Positions 17,802-25,871 of a stretch of DNA of 57,080 bases are shown here, piece by piece. The DNA comes from JAJTFW01 sp903922455 (GTDB lineage Bacteria > Bacteroidota > Bacteroidia > AKYH767-A > OLB10): contig CALQEU020000022.1 in NCBI GenBank assembly GCA_943329665.2, positions 1-57,080 of the forward strand. Reading direction: 5' to 3'. Under the pieces are notes generated by a model. That model was not told the origin of the DNA and searched no databases. It saw only the letters and a program-made list of their open reading frames with translations. Position 1 is the first letter of the stretch, and each line of letters begins with the position of its first letter. A program made the position numbers and the translations under genes.

Positions 17802-18218
17802 ATGAATATGAAAAAAATTGGATGGACATTATTAGCTCTTGTAAGTATTGTAGGGTTAATTGGATATTATTTATACAATAAACCAGTCGATAGTTTGGAA
17901 AACGTAAAACCTACAGCTACCTTATCAGCTGACTCGATCTTTCAACTGTTTGAGCAAAATGAAATGATATCAAATGAGCTTTATTTGAATAAAGTAATTT
18001 CTGTTTCAGGCAAAATTCAAAATGTGCTAGCAGATACAAGCGGTGTCGCTATTACTTTGCAAACAAGTTCTGGTCTTTTTGGTGTTACTTGTAAAATGGA
18101 TGAAACGAATTTAGATGTTTCACATTATTCTGAGGGTCAAACGGTGAAAATAAAAGGATTATGCACAGGTTATTTGATGGATGTGATTTTAATTCGATGT
18201 GTAGTAGAAAGTAATTAG
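17802..18218 (+). CDS. Membrane-anchored OB-fold protein (tRNA_anti-like)
   Basis: 138 aa; the start may instead be the ATG at 17808. One N-terminal hydrophobic helix (~5-24) serves as an anchor or uncleaved signal. Residues ~55-138 form an OB-fold of the tRNA_anti-like (PF12869) kind: VISVSGKIQNVLADTSG, VAITLQTSS, GVTCKM, GQTVKIKGLCTGYL and VILIRCVVE. Bacteroidota have many such exported OB-fold proteins with no assigned role. Its tight position between cytochrome genes argues for a role in the same envelope module, but no function can be assigned from sequence. Confidence 0.75.
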   Translation: MNMKKIGWTLLALVSIVGLIGYYLYNKPVDSLENVKPTATLSADSIFQLFEQNEMISNELYLNKVISVSGKIQNVLADTSGVAITLQTSSGLFGVTCKMDETNLDVSHYSEGQTVKIKGLCTGYLMDVILIRCVVESN

Positions 18219-18254
18219 TAAAATCAAAACATACAAAACATAAAAAATAAAAAA

Positions 18255-19103
18255 ATGAATAAAGCGCGTTTAATGTCAATTGCAATTATTGCAATAGTAA
18301 TGTCTACCGCATTCGGTATATTAAGTGATAATGGGAAAGCTGGTTATACCGGTTCTCCAAGCGAATTGAATTGCGACGACTGTCACAGTACATTTGGAAG
18401 TTCAAATACAGGTACTGGTTCTATTTATGTTACTTCTTCTATGAACAACTGGCAGTATGTGCCAGGCCAAACCTATACGGTGAATGTCATTTTAAAGCAA
18501 AGTGGAAAACCACTTTTTGGAATAGGGTTTGAAGCACTTACTTCCACGAATGCCAATGCCGGTTCTTTAGTAATTACCAATCCTGCTAATACACAAATTA
18601 AAACTAAAACAGTGAGTGGTATAACTCGAAATAATGTAGTACATCAGTTAAATGGAGGGATGCATGCTGATTCTGCCATTTTTACTTTTAATTGGGTTGC
18701 ACCTTCTGCAAACATTGGAAATGTTACATTTTATTTTGCAGGGATTGCTGCTAATAATAATGGCAATGAAAATAATGATTATGTTTATAATAGTTCTAAG
18801 GTGGTTACTCCTGCAAGTGCCACTGGAATTCTTGAACAAAGTAAAACTATTTCAGAGTTTAAATCTTATGTAAACACCGAAGGTCGAATTGCAATAGAGT
18901 TTCAATCGGCAACAGCTGACCAATCACGCATTAATTTGTACGATATGGATGGTCGAATGATCAGTTCGCAATTGATCGAAAGTCATTCAATTGGCGAAGT
19001 GAAATCAAGTATTTCAGTTCCTGCTGAATTAAAAAGCGGAAATTATATCGTATCCATTTTATCAAGTAATCAAAAACTAAGTTCAAAAATATTTATCCCT
19101 TAA
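18255..19103 (+). CDS. T9SS-sorted choice-of-anchor V (Reeler-like) protein with one c-type haem motif
   Basis: 282 aa. It has a signal peptide, then AGYTGSPSELNCDDCH with a CxxCH motif (C40-H44). Placement of one haem motif right after an AGYTGSP box is typical of the choice-of-anchor V domain of Bacteroidota. A Reeler-like beta-sandwich follows (QYVPGQTYTVNVILKQSG ... FGIGFEALTS ... IFTFNWVAP). The C-terminal ~75 residues are a T9SS sorting domain (RINLYDMDGRMISSQLI ... GNYIVSILSSN ... SKIFIP). It should therefore reach the cell surface, unlike its lipoprotein neighbours. It lies 36 bp after the OB-fold gene. Confidence 0.82.
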   Translation: MNKARLMSIAIIAIVMSTAFGILSDNGKAGYTGSPSELNCDDCHSTFGSSNTGTGSIYVTSSMNNWQYVPGQTYTVNVILKQSGKPLFGIGFEALTSTNANAGSLVITNPANTQIKTKTVSGITRNNVVHQLNGGMHADSAIFTFNWVAPSANIGNVTFYFAGIAANNNGNENNDYVYNSSKVVTPASATGILEQSKTISEFKSYVNTEGRIAIEFQSATADQSRINLYDMDGRMISSQLIESHSIGEVKSSISVPAELKSGNYIVSILSSNQKLSSKIFIP

Positions 19104-19116
19104 ATTTTATAAAATT

Positions 19117-19668
19117 ATGAAAACCTATTTAAGTATTATCGTGATGTTAGTTCTGTTTTCTGTTCAATCAGAAGCACAAAACAGATATTTTACCCGTACA
19201 GGAAAAGTGTATTTCTTATCAGATGCTCCGCTTGAAAAAATTGATGCTAAAAATTCTCAAGCAACAAGTGTTTTTGATGCTACCTCAGGGCAGTTTGAAT
19301 TCGCAATATTGATGAAAGCATTTGAATTTGAAAAGGCTTTGATGATGGAGCATTTTCATGAAAATTATGTGGAGTCAGATAAGTACCCGAAAGCTGTATT
19401 CAAAGGGGTTATCTCCAATATTGCTAAGGTGGATTGTACAAAGGATGGCGTCTACCCTGTACTTTATAAAGGTACATTAATGATGCATGGTGTAACGAAG
19501 GAAATGGAAGGCAAAGGGGTATTTACTGTGAAAGAAGGAAAGGTTGTTGCGCACAGTGATTTTACAATTCTAATAAGCGATTATAAAATTGAAATTCCAA
19601 GTTTGGTTAAAGAGAAAGTGTCAAATGAAGTTAAAATTGTTGTCGATGCCAATTATGCTAAGATGTAA
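19117..19668 (+). CDS. YceI-family periplasmic lipid-binding protein (copy 2)
   Basis: 183 aa. The signal peptide ends SEAQ. The YceI barrel shows GKVYFLSDAPLEKIDA, HFHENYVESDKYPKAVFKG, TKDGVYPVLYKGTLMMHG and HSDFTILISDYKIEIP. It is a paralogue of 12303-12896, also in a set of co-directional envelope genes. Relatives bind isoprenoid chains, which would fit with quinone or polyprenyl handling next to cytochromes, though that is inference. The end overlaps the DUF5777 gene by about 14 bp. Confidence 0.88.
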   Translation: MKTYLSIIVMLVLFSVQSEAQNRYFTRTGKVYFLSDAPLEKIDAKNSQATSVFDATSGQFEFAILMKAFEFEKALMMEHFHENYVESDKYPKAVFKGVISNIAKVDCTKDGVYPVLYKGTLMMHGVTKEMEGKGVFTVKEGKVVAHSDFTILISDYKIEIPSLVKEKVSNEVKIVVDANYAKM

Positions 19669-20575
19669 ATTATTTTATTTCATTTTTGGAGTTTGTTTCT
19701 TGATAAATTCTTCACCCATTGTTGCTCAAGATGATCTCTTGGATATGCTCGGTGAAGAAGAACAGAAGAAAGAATTTGTTAAGAATGCATTTAAAGCTAC
19801 ACGCGTCATCAGTGCTCAATCGTTAGAGCATGTTGGCGCTGGTGTTCTCGACTTTAGAATATTGCATCGATTCGGACGAGTGAATGGGGGCTCTAGAGAG
19901 GCTTATGGATTAGACCAAGCAACGATTAGACTTGGATTGGATTATGGAATTAGTAATCGAATTATGATTGGCCTAGGAAGATCTAGTAATAAAAAGGAAA
20001 TAGATGGATTTGTAAAGTACCGTATGTTATGGCAAGGTAGGGGAAAAGGATCTGTTCCTTTCTCAATGATACTTCTTTCGGGCTTTTCTAAGGATGGACT
20101 CGAATGGGCAAAACCTGAAAGAGAGAATTATTATACCTCACGATTTTCTTATTTTGGTCAAGCATTGATTGGAAGAAAATTTTCGGATTCATTTAGTATG
20201 CAAATTATGCCTACCATCATACATCGTAATTTGGTAGCTAAAACTATTGATGAGCATGATATTTATTCAATAGGAGTAGGAGCCCGCATTAAACTTACTC
20301 GCCGGCTTTCATTCAACGCCGAGTATTTTTACAATTTGCCCGATCAGTTATCATTAACTAGTACAAATCCGCTTTCTTTCGGTTTTGATATTGAAACCGG
20401 TGGTCACGTATTCCAATTACATTTCACAAATGCCCTCGGCATGAATGAACGTTCATTAATCACCGATACAAATGGAAGTTGGGAAAAAGGCGATATCCAT
20501 TTTGGATTTAATATTTCGAGAGTGTTTACTATTTCTACTCCTAAGGAATTTAGAAAGAAGAAGACAGATGATTAG
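19655..20575 (+). CDS. DUF5777-family outer-membrane beta-barrel protein
   Basis: About 306 aa from the ATG at 19655, chosen because it directly precedes a signal peptide (FYFIFGVCFLIN ... IVAQ); ATGs at 19625 and 19646 are alternatives, and all overlap the yceI end. The mature part alternates amphipathic strands with many aromatics (VLDFRILHRFG, RLGLDYGISNRIMIGLG, FVKYRMLW, YFGQALIGRKF, LSFNAEYFYNLPDQ, HVFQLHFTNALG, HFGFNISRVF) as in a small outer-membrane barrel. I recognise it as DUF5777-like. Function unknown; it is the terminal gene of the cytochrome/YceI block. Confidence 0.75.
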   Translation: MLRCKLFYFIFGVCFLINSSPIVAQDDLLDMLGEEEQKKEFVKNAFKATRVISAQSLEHVGAGVLDFRILHRFGRVNGGSREAYGLDQATIRLGLDYGISNRIMIGLGRSSNKKEIDGFVKYRMLWQGRGKGSVPFSMILLSGFSKDGLEWAKPERENYYTSRFSYFGQALIGRKFSDSFSMQIMPTIIHRNLVAKTIDEHDIYSIGVGARIKLTRRLSFNAEYFYNLPDQLSLTSTNPLSFGFDIETGGHVFQLHFTNALGMNERSLITDTNGSWEKGDIHFGFNISRVFTISTPKEFRKKKTDD

Positions 20576-21183
20576 TGAACGATGCACTGATTTTTCAATT
20601 ACTAATTGTTAAGCATTAATTTCGATTTTAATTCAAGATTCTTTTAACCACAGAGTTTCTAACTATAATCCTAATTTTAATTTACCATTTCTTTCTTGCC
20701 CTCTCTCCCTTGAAGAGGCAGGGGAGAGGCCAATCTAATTAGGTAAAGAAATGTTGACCCAGAATGGGTCATATGTTTATAGAAAAAATGTGGTTTGTTG
20801 TTGTTCGACCCCTTCGGGGTCGTATATTTTTGCGGTCTTTTTTCTATAAGCATATGATGCCTTCGGCATCTTGATCCTTTATATAATGACATTGGGGGGA
20901 GAGGCTAAAATTTAATTTTAGCTGCAATCTATTTTTATTTTAGCAATAAGTATTGACTGAAGTAAATTCGAAATTTCATGTATTGACTTTGCAAATAACT
21001 AAGATGGCTAGTGATGAAATTATTGATGAGTATTGTGCAAATCCATTTTTTTGATAATTTCATTTTCAACTTTAATGTAGTTAAGTACTGATTTAACCAT
21101 CAATTTTACCATTTTAAGGAAATTTATTTTACCTATCAGTAAGTAGTTCTCACATTTGTTTCGAACTTAAAAAATTAATTAAA
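20576..21183. other. Gene-free region with hairpin repeats and probable promoter of the FN3 gene
   Basis: 608 bp. It holds an imperfect GC-rich inverted repeat at ~20699-20731 (CCTCTC...GAGAGG), the compound palindromic element listed separately at 20756-20870, and then ~300 bp of plain AT-rich leader before the FN3 gene. Short reading frames across it are accidental. Confidence 0.7.
20756..20870. repeat. REP-like compound palindromic element
   Basis: Three perfect small hairpins lie in order: GACCCA-GAA-TGGGTC (20756-20770), CGACCCC-TTC-GGGGTCG (20806-20822) and GATGCC-TTC-GGCATC (20856-20870). The first and third hairpins are linked by a 19-bp inverted pair, CATATGTTTATAGAAAAAA (20770-20788) and its partner at 20838-20856, matching at 18 of 19 positions. 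This resembles the interspersed intergenic hairpin elements of Bacteroidota. Confidence 0.85.
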
Positions 21184-21766
21184 ATGAAACTCACAATTTT
21201 AACATTGTTAATCGCAGTGTTATCGGTGCACCAATTAAGTGCTCAATGCCCTACTCCTTCTGGATTGGCAGCTTCAACAATGGGAGCAAACAGTTCATCT
21301 TTAACTTGGCAATCTGTAAGTGGTGTGACTAGTTATTTAGTGAAGGTAGAAAATGGTAGAAATAATCCAACTACGTTTTTAGTAACCGGAACCACAGTTA
21401 ATCCTGTGTTTACTGTGAATGGATTAACAGGTGGATTTGTATATAAATTTAAAGTCAGATCTAATTGTGGCGGAAACCACAGCAGCTGGTCTCCTTGGTT
21501 TACTTTTGTTGCTGGTGGTGGCGCTATTAATTGTAATTTATTAACTGGACTTACAATATCTAATACTACATCTACTGGAAGTACTTTTTCCTGGAATGCC
21601 AGTGCAGGCGGTTTGGGTTATGGAGTGAAAGTAGAAGACGGATCAGGGAATCCGATAAATTTTTCTTTTGTTGCTAATACACTCACAAATAGTTACTCGA
21701 TCACAGGTTTAAATCCATCAACTAATTATAAAGTAAAAATTAGAAAACTCTGTGCTGTTGGTGTTA

Positions 21767-21795
21767 TACCAATTTGAAATAATATATAGTTCAAT
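21767..21795 (+). repeat. Left terminal inverted repeat of the IS630-family element
   Basis: Begins TACCAATTTGA and matches the reverse complement of the right end at 24 of 29 positions. Confidence 0.88.
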
Positions 21796-21845
21796 ACATG
21801 TTTGTTGTTTTTTTTACTATATTTGGACTATATAATAAATCACTA

Positions 21846-22379
21846 ATGTCAAAACCAAAATCAATTCACATAAAAGAAGGGTTAACAGTATTAAGATCAC
21901 TTCAAAGAACAACAGGTCCTTTAATATCAAAGCGTCTTCGGGTTTTAATTGAAATAAAAAAGCACGAAAAAACAGGTATTTCAAAGCGAGCATTATCAGC
22001 TATTACCGGTATAAACCATAATAGCATTTTAAAGTGGCAAAATATGTATCTAGCAGGAGGTATAGATTCTATTTTAAAACATGGTAGAATTGGCTTCAAG
22101 AAACCTGTGTTAAGCATTAAGGAACACAAAGCCATTGAAAAAAAATTAAATGATCCGAAGAATGGTTTGAGAGGTTATGTAGAGCTATTAGAATGGGTAA
22201 CTAAAGAACTTTTGGTAGAAATAAAATACAACACATTAGTAAAATATGCGATGCGACATTTTGGTTCAAAAATAAAAGTGGCTCGTAAAAGCCACATAAA
22301 GAAAGACGATGAAACCGTTCAAACTTTTAAAAAAAGTTTGGACACATCTGCCAAGAAATCATCTTTAAAACGGAAGTAA
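21846..22379 (+). CDS. IS630-family transposase, N-terminal frame (orfA)
   Basis: 177 aa from the ATG at 21846; an in-frame ATG at 21798 is possible but adds an unrelated hydrophobic leader. It is the DNA-binding half, with a helix-turn-helix (KRALSAITGINHNSILKWQNMYLAGGIDSIL) and a second winged-helix-like segment (GLRGYVELLEWVTKELLVEIKYNTLVKYAMRHFG). The frame runs past an A7 run at 22329-22335 and stops 45 nt later. The catalytic half continues in the -1 frame, so an intact transposase needs a -1 shift there, either programmed or caused by an indel. Confidence 0.88.
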   Translation: MSKPKSIHIKEGLTVLRSLQRTTGPLISKRLRVLIEIKKHEKTGISKRALSAITGINHNSILKWQNMYLAGGIDSILKHGRIGFKKPVLSIKEHKAIEKKLNDPKNGLRGYVELLEWVTKELLVEIKYNTLVKYAMRHFGSKIKVARKSHIKKDDETVQTFKKSLDTSAKKSSLKRK

Positions 22380-22909
22380 AATATCAAAGTATTAATCTTT
22401 ATTTTCAAGATGAGAGTCGTTTCGGACTCTTTACTAGAAACGGTAAAACGCTAACAGCTAAAGGCGTAAAACCAATTTGTCCGTTTCAACAAATATTTAA
22501 ATCTCTATATCTATTTGGAGCATTTTCTCCTTTAAACGGAGATGCATTCCTAATGGAAATGCCAAATTGCAACAGTGATACGTTTCAAATATATCTCAAT
22601 GAATTTTCTAAACATAATCCAGACGAGTTTAAAATAATCACATTGGATAATGGCGCTTTTCATAAAGCAAAATCCCTTATTATACCTGAAAATATAGCGC
22701 TGATATTTTTGCCTCCATATAGTCCAGAGTTAAATCCAGCTGAGAATATGTGGGCAATTATGAAAAGAAAGTTCACAAACAAATTGCATAAGACACTTGA
22801 GGAGTTGAGTTTGTTTATAACAGAATCAGTAAAAAAGATCTCGGCTGAAGAAATAAAAAAAACATGCTCATTTCCATATATTTTTGATTCATTTGATTGG
22901 ACTATTTAA
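22334..22909 (+). CDS. IS630-family transposase, catalytic DDE frame (orfB)
   Basis: This is the -1 frame after the A7 run; a first ATG in this frame occurs only at 22553, too late for a full catalytic core. It carries the DDE_3 residues: D in YFQDESRFGL (codon 22409), D in LDNGAFHKA (codon 22646) and E in SPELNPAENMW (codon 22742), with 31 residues between the last two. The stretch before YFQDESRFGL reads FGHICQEIIFKTEVKYQSIN, a sensible continuation of orfA. It ends inside the right terminal repeat. Confidence 0.88.
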   Translation, partial: KFGHICQEIIFKTEVKYQSINLYFQDESRFGLFTRNGKTLTAKGVKPICPFQQIFKSLYLFGAFSPLNGDAFLMEMPNCNSDTFQIYLNEFSKHNPDEFKIITLDNGAFHKAKSLIIPENIALIFLPPYSPELNPAENMWAIMKRKFTNKLHKTLEELSLFITESVKKISAEEIKKTCSFPYIFDSFDWTI

Positions 22910-22924
22910 TAAATCAAATTGGTA
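22896..22924 (-). repeat. Right terminal inverted repeat of the IS630-family element
   Basis: Ends CAAATTGGTA. It is the partner of the left repeat and overlaps the transposase stop codon. Confidence 0.88.
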
Positions 22925-23257
22925 TTACAGGTCCTTGGTCTGCTTGGATGCCTTTTACAACTGCTGCTTTGCGTTTAGGTCAAGGTGATGATGTAGCAGA
23001 GAATTCTTTGATAAAGTTGTCTCCAAATCCTGCAAGTGATTTTTTCGAATTGAAAGTTTTAGATGGATCTGATGAAAAAATTGAATTAGTTCAGCTTTAT
23101 GATTTAACTGGTAAAATGGTAGCTAATTTATTTGTAAGTGATGAAAACATATCTAAATTTCCTATTCAAGATTTACACAACGGAGTTTATATTGTAAAGA
23201 TTCAAACTAACAATAATAGTATTTCAAAAAGATTAATTATTGCGAAGTAGTACATTC

Positions 23258-23295
23258 ATAAAAGGTGGTTGTATTTTCATACAACCACCTTTTAT
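23258..23295. terminator. Strong bidirectional Rho-independent terminator
   Basis: A perfect 17-bp inverted repeat (ATAAAAGGTGGTTGTAT, loop TTTC) lies between the convergent FN3 gene and the end of the exopolysaccharide operon. A/T tracts at both feet suit termination from either side. Confidence 0.9.
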
Positions 23296-23345
23296 TTACT
23301 TTTATAAGCATGTAATTTAGAATTTAATTTTTAATGAATGCTTTA

Positions 23346-24119
23346 TCAATAGAAAAATAAATGATAAGCCCTTTTAAAATATTGCCCAAGCTTTCTAAGT
23401 GGCTTCATAATCATGGTTGACATTTTTGGTTTCATCTCGTTAATCTTCCAAGCCATCTTGTCTTCTAAATTGGCTTTTAACTTTACGAAGAAACTTACGT
23501 TACTTACACCACCCATTCGCATCTTTACAATAACCTCATTTAAATAGGCTAATTTAATTTGATTCTTGTGAATCAAACGTAACATCAATTCGTAATCGGC
23601 AGACAGTTTTAATTCGGTGTTGAAGCCACCATATTTTTCATACGTATCTTTTTTAACAAAGAAAGTAGGGTGTGGAGGCATCCATCCTTTTAAGAAATCC
23701 CCCTCTTGGTAAGCTCCAGATTCCCAAGTACGCATCACTTTGTCAGTATCGTTACGATTTACAAATACTAAATCAGCATAAACACCTTCGGCATCCGGAT
23801 GGTCTTGAAAAGTCTTAACGATTTTACTTAGTACTTGTGGATTCGAATATAAATCATCAGAGTGCAACATGCCAATAATATCACCCGTGGCATGTTTTAT
23901 ACCCTTGTTTAAAGCATCATATAAACCTTTGTCTTTTTCAGAAACAATTTTTGAAATTTTGTCTTTATACTTTTCTGCAATTTGTAAAGTAGCGTCTTTC
24001 GATTTTCCATCAATGATTAAATATTCAACATTCGGATAGTCTTGCATTACTACCGATTTGATAGTATCTTCAACTGTTGCAGCACTGTTATAGGTAATGG
24101 TAATAATGGATATTTTCAT
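23346..24119 (-). CDS. Family 2 glycosyltransferase (WcaE-like)
   Basis: 257 aa, GT-A fold. The N-terminus MKISIITITYNSAATVEDTI, the LIIDGKSKDAT segment and the metal-binding HSDD (in GMLHSDDLYSNP) are typical of GT2. The PPHPTFFVKKDTYEKYGGF and SADYELMLRL segments match the WcaE/colanic-acid-type subgroup. It is cytoplasmic and acts on a lipid-linked acceptor. It is the last gene of the 18-gene operon, 13 bp after the acetyltransferase gene. Sugar unknown. Confidence 0.92.
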   Translation of the reverse strand: MKISIITITYNSAATVEDTIKSVVMQDYPNVEYLIIDGKSKDATLQIAEKYKDKISKIVSEKDKGLYDALNKGIKHATGDIIGMLHSDDLYSNPQVLSKIVKTFQDHPDAEGVYADLVFVNRNDTDKVMRTWESGAYQEGDFLKGWMPPHPTFFVKKDTYEKYGGFNTELKLSADYELMLRLIHKNQIKLAYLNEVIVKMRMGGVSNVSFFVKLKANLEDKMAWKINEMKPKMSTMIMKPLRKLGQYFKRAYHLFFY

Positions 24120-24132
24120 GCGAAAGACTAAA

Positions 24133-24696
24133 TTATTGATCAGAAATGTTTCGTTGCCGGATTTTGAGTGCTGGGTTTCCTTTATACAGAGAATATGCGG
24201 CTAAGGTTTCTGTAGCTACAGAGTCAACCGTTAGTACGGAATGTGTTTTTAGCGTTACTCCTGGGCAAACTACCGACATAGCACCTACCCAAGCCCCATC
24301 TTCAAGCGTAACGGGTTTGACAATCAGGTCAAATGATGTCTTTTTATAGTTGTGATTGCCACAGAGGATAAATGCACCTTGACTCACACAACAATGGCTC
24401 CCAATGGTCACTCTCGCTAAATTATCGATCCATACGCGCTCTCCAATCCAAGTGTAATCGCCAATAGACAGTAACCAAGGATATTTAATATTTACTCCAG
24501 GTTTAATCACAACGCCTCTCCCCACCGCTGCTCCGAATAACCGAAGTAAAAAAACTTTTAGCCCACTAAAGGGATTTAAATGATTCATGAAAAATAAAAT
24601 ATTAATGAAGTACCAAGATATTCTAGTAATAATATTACCTCCCGGTTGATACCAGCTGTTATTGTATTTTGATAAATCTGTTTTTCCGATTGACAT
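24133..24696 (-). CDS. WcaF-like hexapeptide-repeat acetyltransferase
   Basis: 187 aa. It is a left-handed beta-helix acyltransferase with hexapeptide turns (VVIKPGVNIKYPWLLSIGDYTWIGERVWIDNLARVTIGSHCCVSQ) and the trimeric-fold His in LCGNHNY. The C-terminal VGAMSVVCPGVTLKTHSVLTVDSVATE segment matches the colanic-acid acetyltransferase WcaF group. It probably O-acetylates a sugar of the repeat unit using acetyl-CoA. It lies 12 bp from the upstream glycosyltransferase gene. Confidence 0.9.
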   Translation of the reverse strand: MSIGKTDLSKYNNSWYQPGGNIITRISWYFINILFFMNHLNPFSGLKVFLLRLFGAAVGRGVVIKPGVNIKYPWLLSIGDYTWIGERVWIDNLARVTIGSHCCVSQGAFILCGNHNYKKTSFDLIVKPVTLEDGAWVGAMSVVCPGVTLKTHSVLTVDSVATETLAAYSLYKGNPALKIRQRNISDQ

Positions 24697-24708
24697 TTTT
24701 TCTCTCTT

Positions 24709-25860
24709 TTATGAAAAGAGTTCTTTATGTTGTTGTATGGATTCTGGATGAAATATAATGCTGCTTGCTAATCTTTGTGCTGATAGATTCCAAGTATTAT
24801 AGGTTTCGTCATTCATCTCTGCAGCTTCATGTAATACCTTGAGAATTTTACTTTCATCTTGTAATGATACATCCCATCCTGCTAAACTTTTTTCTAGGTT
24901 TCTCCAAGGCGTTTGATCACTAATGATAACTGGACAACCTGCCGCCATACTTTCAATAATGGAATGACCGAAATTTTCATTAAAGGTAAGTAAAATACTA
25001 AAATGATAGTTTTTAAGCGTTTCAGCAACCTTGTCATTGGCTATGGCGCCCCTGTAATTCACTTTAATATGGGGAGGTAAGGTCGATATGATGGATTCAC
25101 ACTTCGACCAATACACGGCATCCTCGATAGGTCCAAAAATGTCAAATTGAATTTGATGTTGAGATGAACTTTTTGCAAGTAGAAGCAAGGTCCCTTCTAG
25201 GTTTTTTTTGAAGGATATCCGAGAAAGAAATGCAATTTTCATTTCTCCTTGTTTCTTTACTTTTTTGATGGGCTTTATTTCTGTTCCTTCACTTAAGTTC
25301 AAAGCAACTTTTGTAGATGCACTTTTTCCAAAAATCTTTTTTATTTCTGCTTCTTCAGAAGTAGAAGAGGCATGCCATCGAATTGTTGAACAGAGTCCAG
25401 TTACTTTCATCCATGTTAAGAAGACTTTTTTCTTTGCAGATTTAATTTGCAACGCACCTTGTCCTAACATACCTCGAGGAGCTAAAATTACTTTACGAAC
25501 TGGAAAGTGTCGCTTTCGTGCAAGTAATGGAAAAACGGTAAACACTTTAGAGAATACCGAATTCAGATAAATGAAATCGGCACGCTCTTCTTTTATGATC
25601 TTTAAGATTTCTTTGTAATTCCGTTTTATTTGTGACAAATAAATAACTTCGCATCCATCTGGCCCTTTTGTCCATCGGTCGCTAATAATATTCGCATATG
25701 GAGTTGCTTCGTGTAAATCCATATCCGAAGTAACAATACGAAAGTCATATTCATTTTTTAATTGACTATACATATTTGCAATAGATCGAATGGGACCACC
25801 CGCTTTGTATCCCGGTAAATACCAGTCTACGAAAATTAATATTTTTTTCTTTTGATTCAC
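24709..25860 (-). CDS. Family 4 glycosyltransferase
   Basis: About 383 aa from a GTG at 25860, chosen because it lies 11 bp after the asnB stop and directly before the first beta strand (KKKILIFVDWYLPGYKAGGPI). A longer frame from 25938 would read through asnB in another frame. It is GT-B/GT4: KIAFLSRISFKKNLEGTL opens the C-terminal domain, and FNENFGHSIIESMAAGCPVIISDQTPW is the donor-binding E-x7-E motif. Substrate unknown. Confidence 0.9.
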   Translation of the reverse strand: MNQKKKILIFVDWYLPGYKAGGPIRSIANMYSQLKNEYDFRIVTSDMDLHEATPYANIISDRWTKGPDGCEVIYLSQIKRNYKEILKIIKEERADFIYLNSVFSKVFTVFPLLARKRHFPVRKVILAPRGMLGQGALQIKSAKKKVFLTWMKVTGLCSTIRWHASSTSEEAEIKKIFGKSASTKVALNLSEGTEIKPIKKVKKQGEMKIAFLSRISFKKNLEGTLLLLAKSSSQHQIQFDIFGPIEDAVYWSKCESIISTLPPHIKVNYRGAIANDKVAETLKNYHFSILLTFNENFGHSIIESMAAGCPVIISDQTPWRNLEKSLAGWDVSLQDESKILKVLHEAAEMNDETYNTWNLSAQRLASSIIFHPESIQQHKELFS

Positions 25861-25871
25861 TTTTGCAAAGA

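Larger units (their letters stand above)
21767..22924 (+). mobile_element. IS630-family insertion sequence, 1,158 bp
   Basis: Its ends are inverted repeats, TACCAATTTGA... on the left (21767-21795) matched on the opposite strand by the right end (22896-22924), 24 of 29 positions identical. It is flanked by TTA at 21764-21766 and 22925-22927. TA-bounded ends typical of IS630 (TA at 21767-21768 and 22923-22924) are the alternative reading. It contains a DDE transposase in two overlapping frames and interrupts an FN3/T9SS gene. Confidence 0.9.
21184..23250 (+). pseudogene. FN3-repeat T9SS-exported protein gene split by an IS630-family element
   Basis: The 5' part (21184-21766) encodes a signal peptide (ends LSAQ) and two fibronectin type III-like domains: CPTPSGLAASTMGANSSSLTW ... 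SSWSPWFTF, then INCNLLTGLTISNT ... YKVKIRKLCAVGV. The 3' part (22925-23250) resumes in the same frame (TGPWSAWMPFTT) and ends in a T9SS sorting domain (LSPNPASDFFELKV ... LHNGVYIVKI ... SKRLIIAK). As it stands the first part stops at 21777 inside the insertion. Removing the element and one 3-bp repeat would give a protein of roughly 300 aa. The 3' end abuts a strong terminator. Confidence 0.93.

Noticed and set aside
20677..20892. A 71-codon minus-strand frame in the hairpin region
   Set aside because: It runs through the palindromic repeat element and has no recognisable features.
22553..22909. Independent 118-residue protein starting at 22553
   Set aside because: It is the C-terminal part of the IS630 transposase and lacks the first catalytic Asp; it is better read as the -1 extension of orfA.
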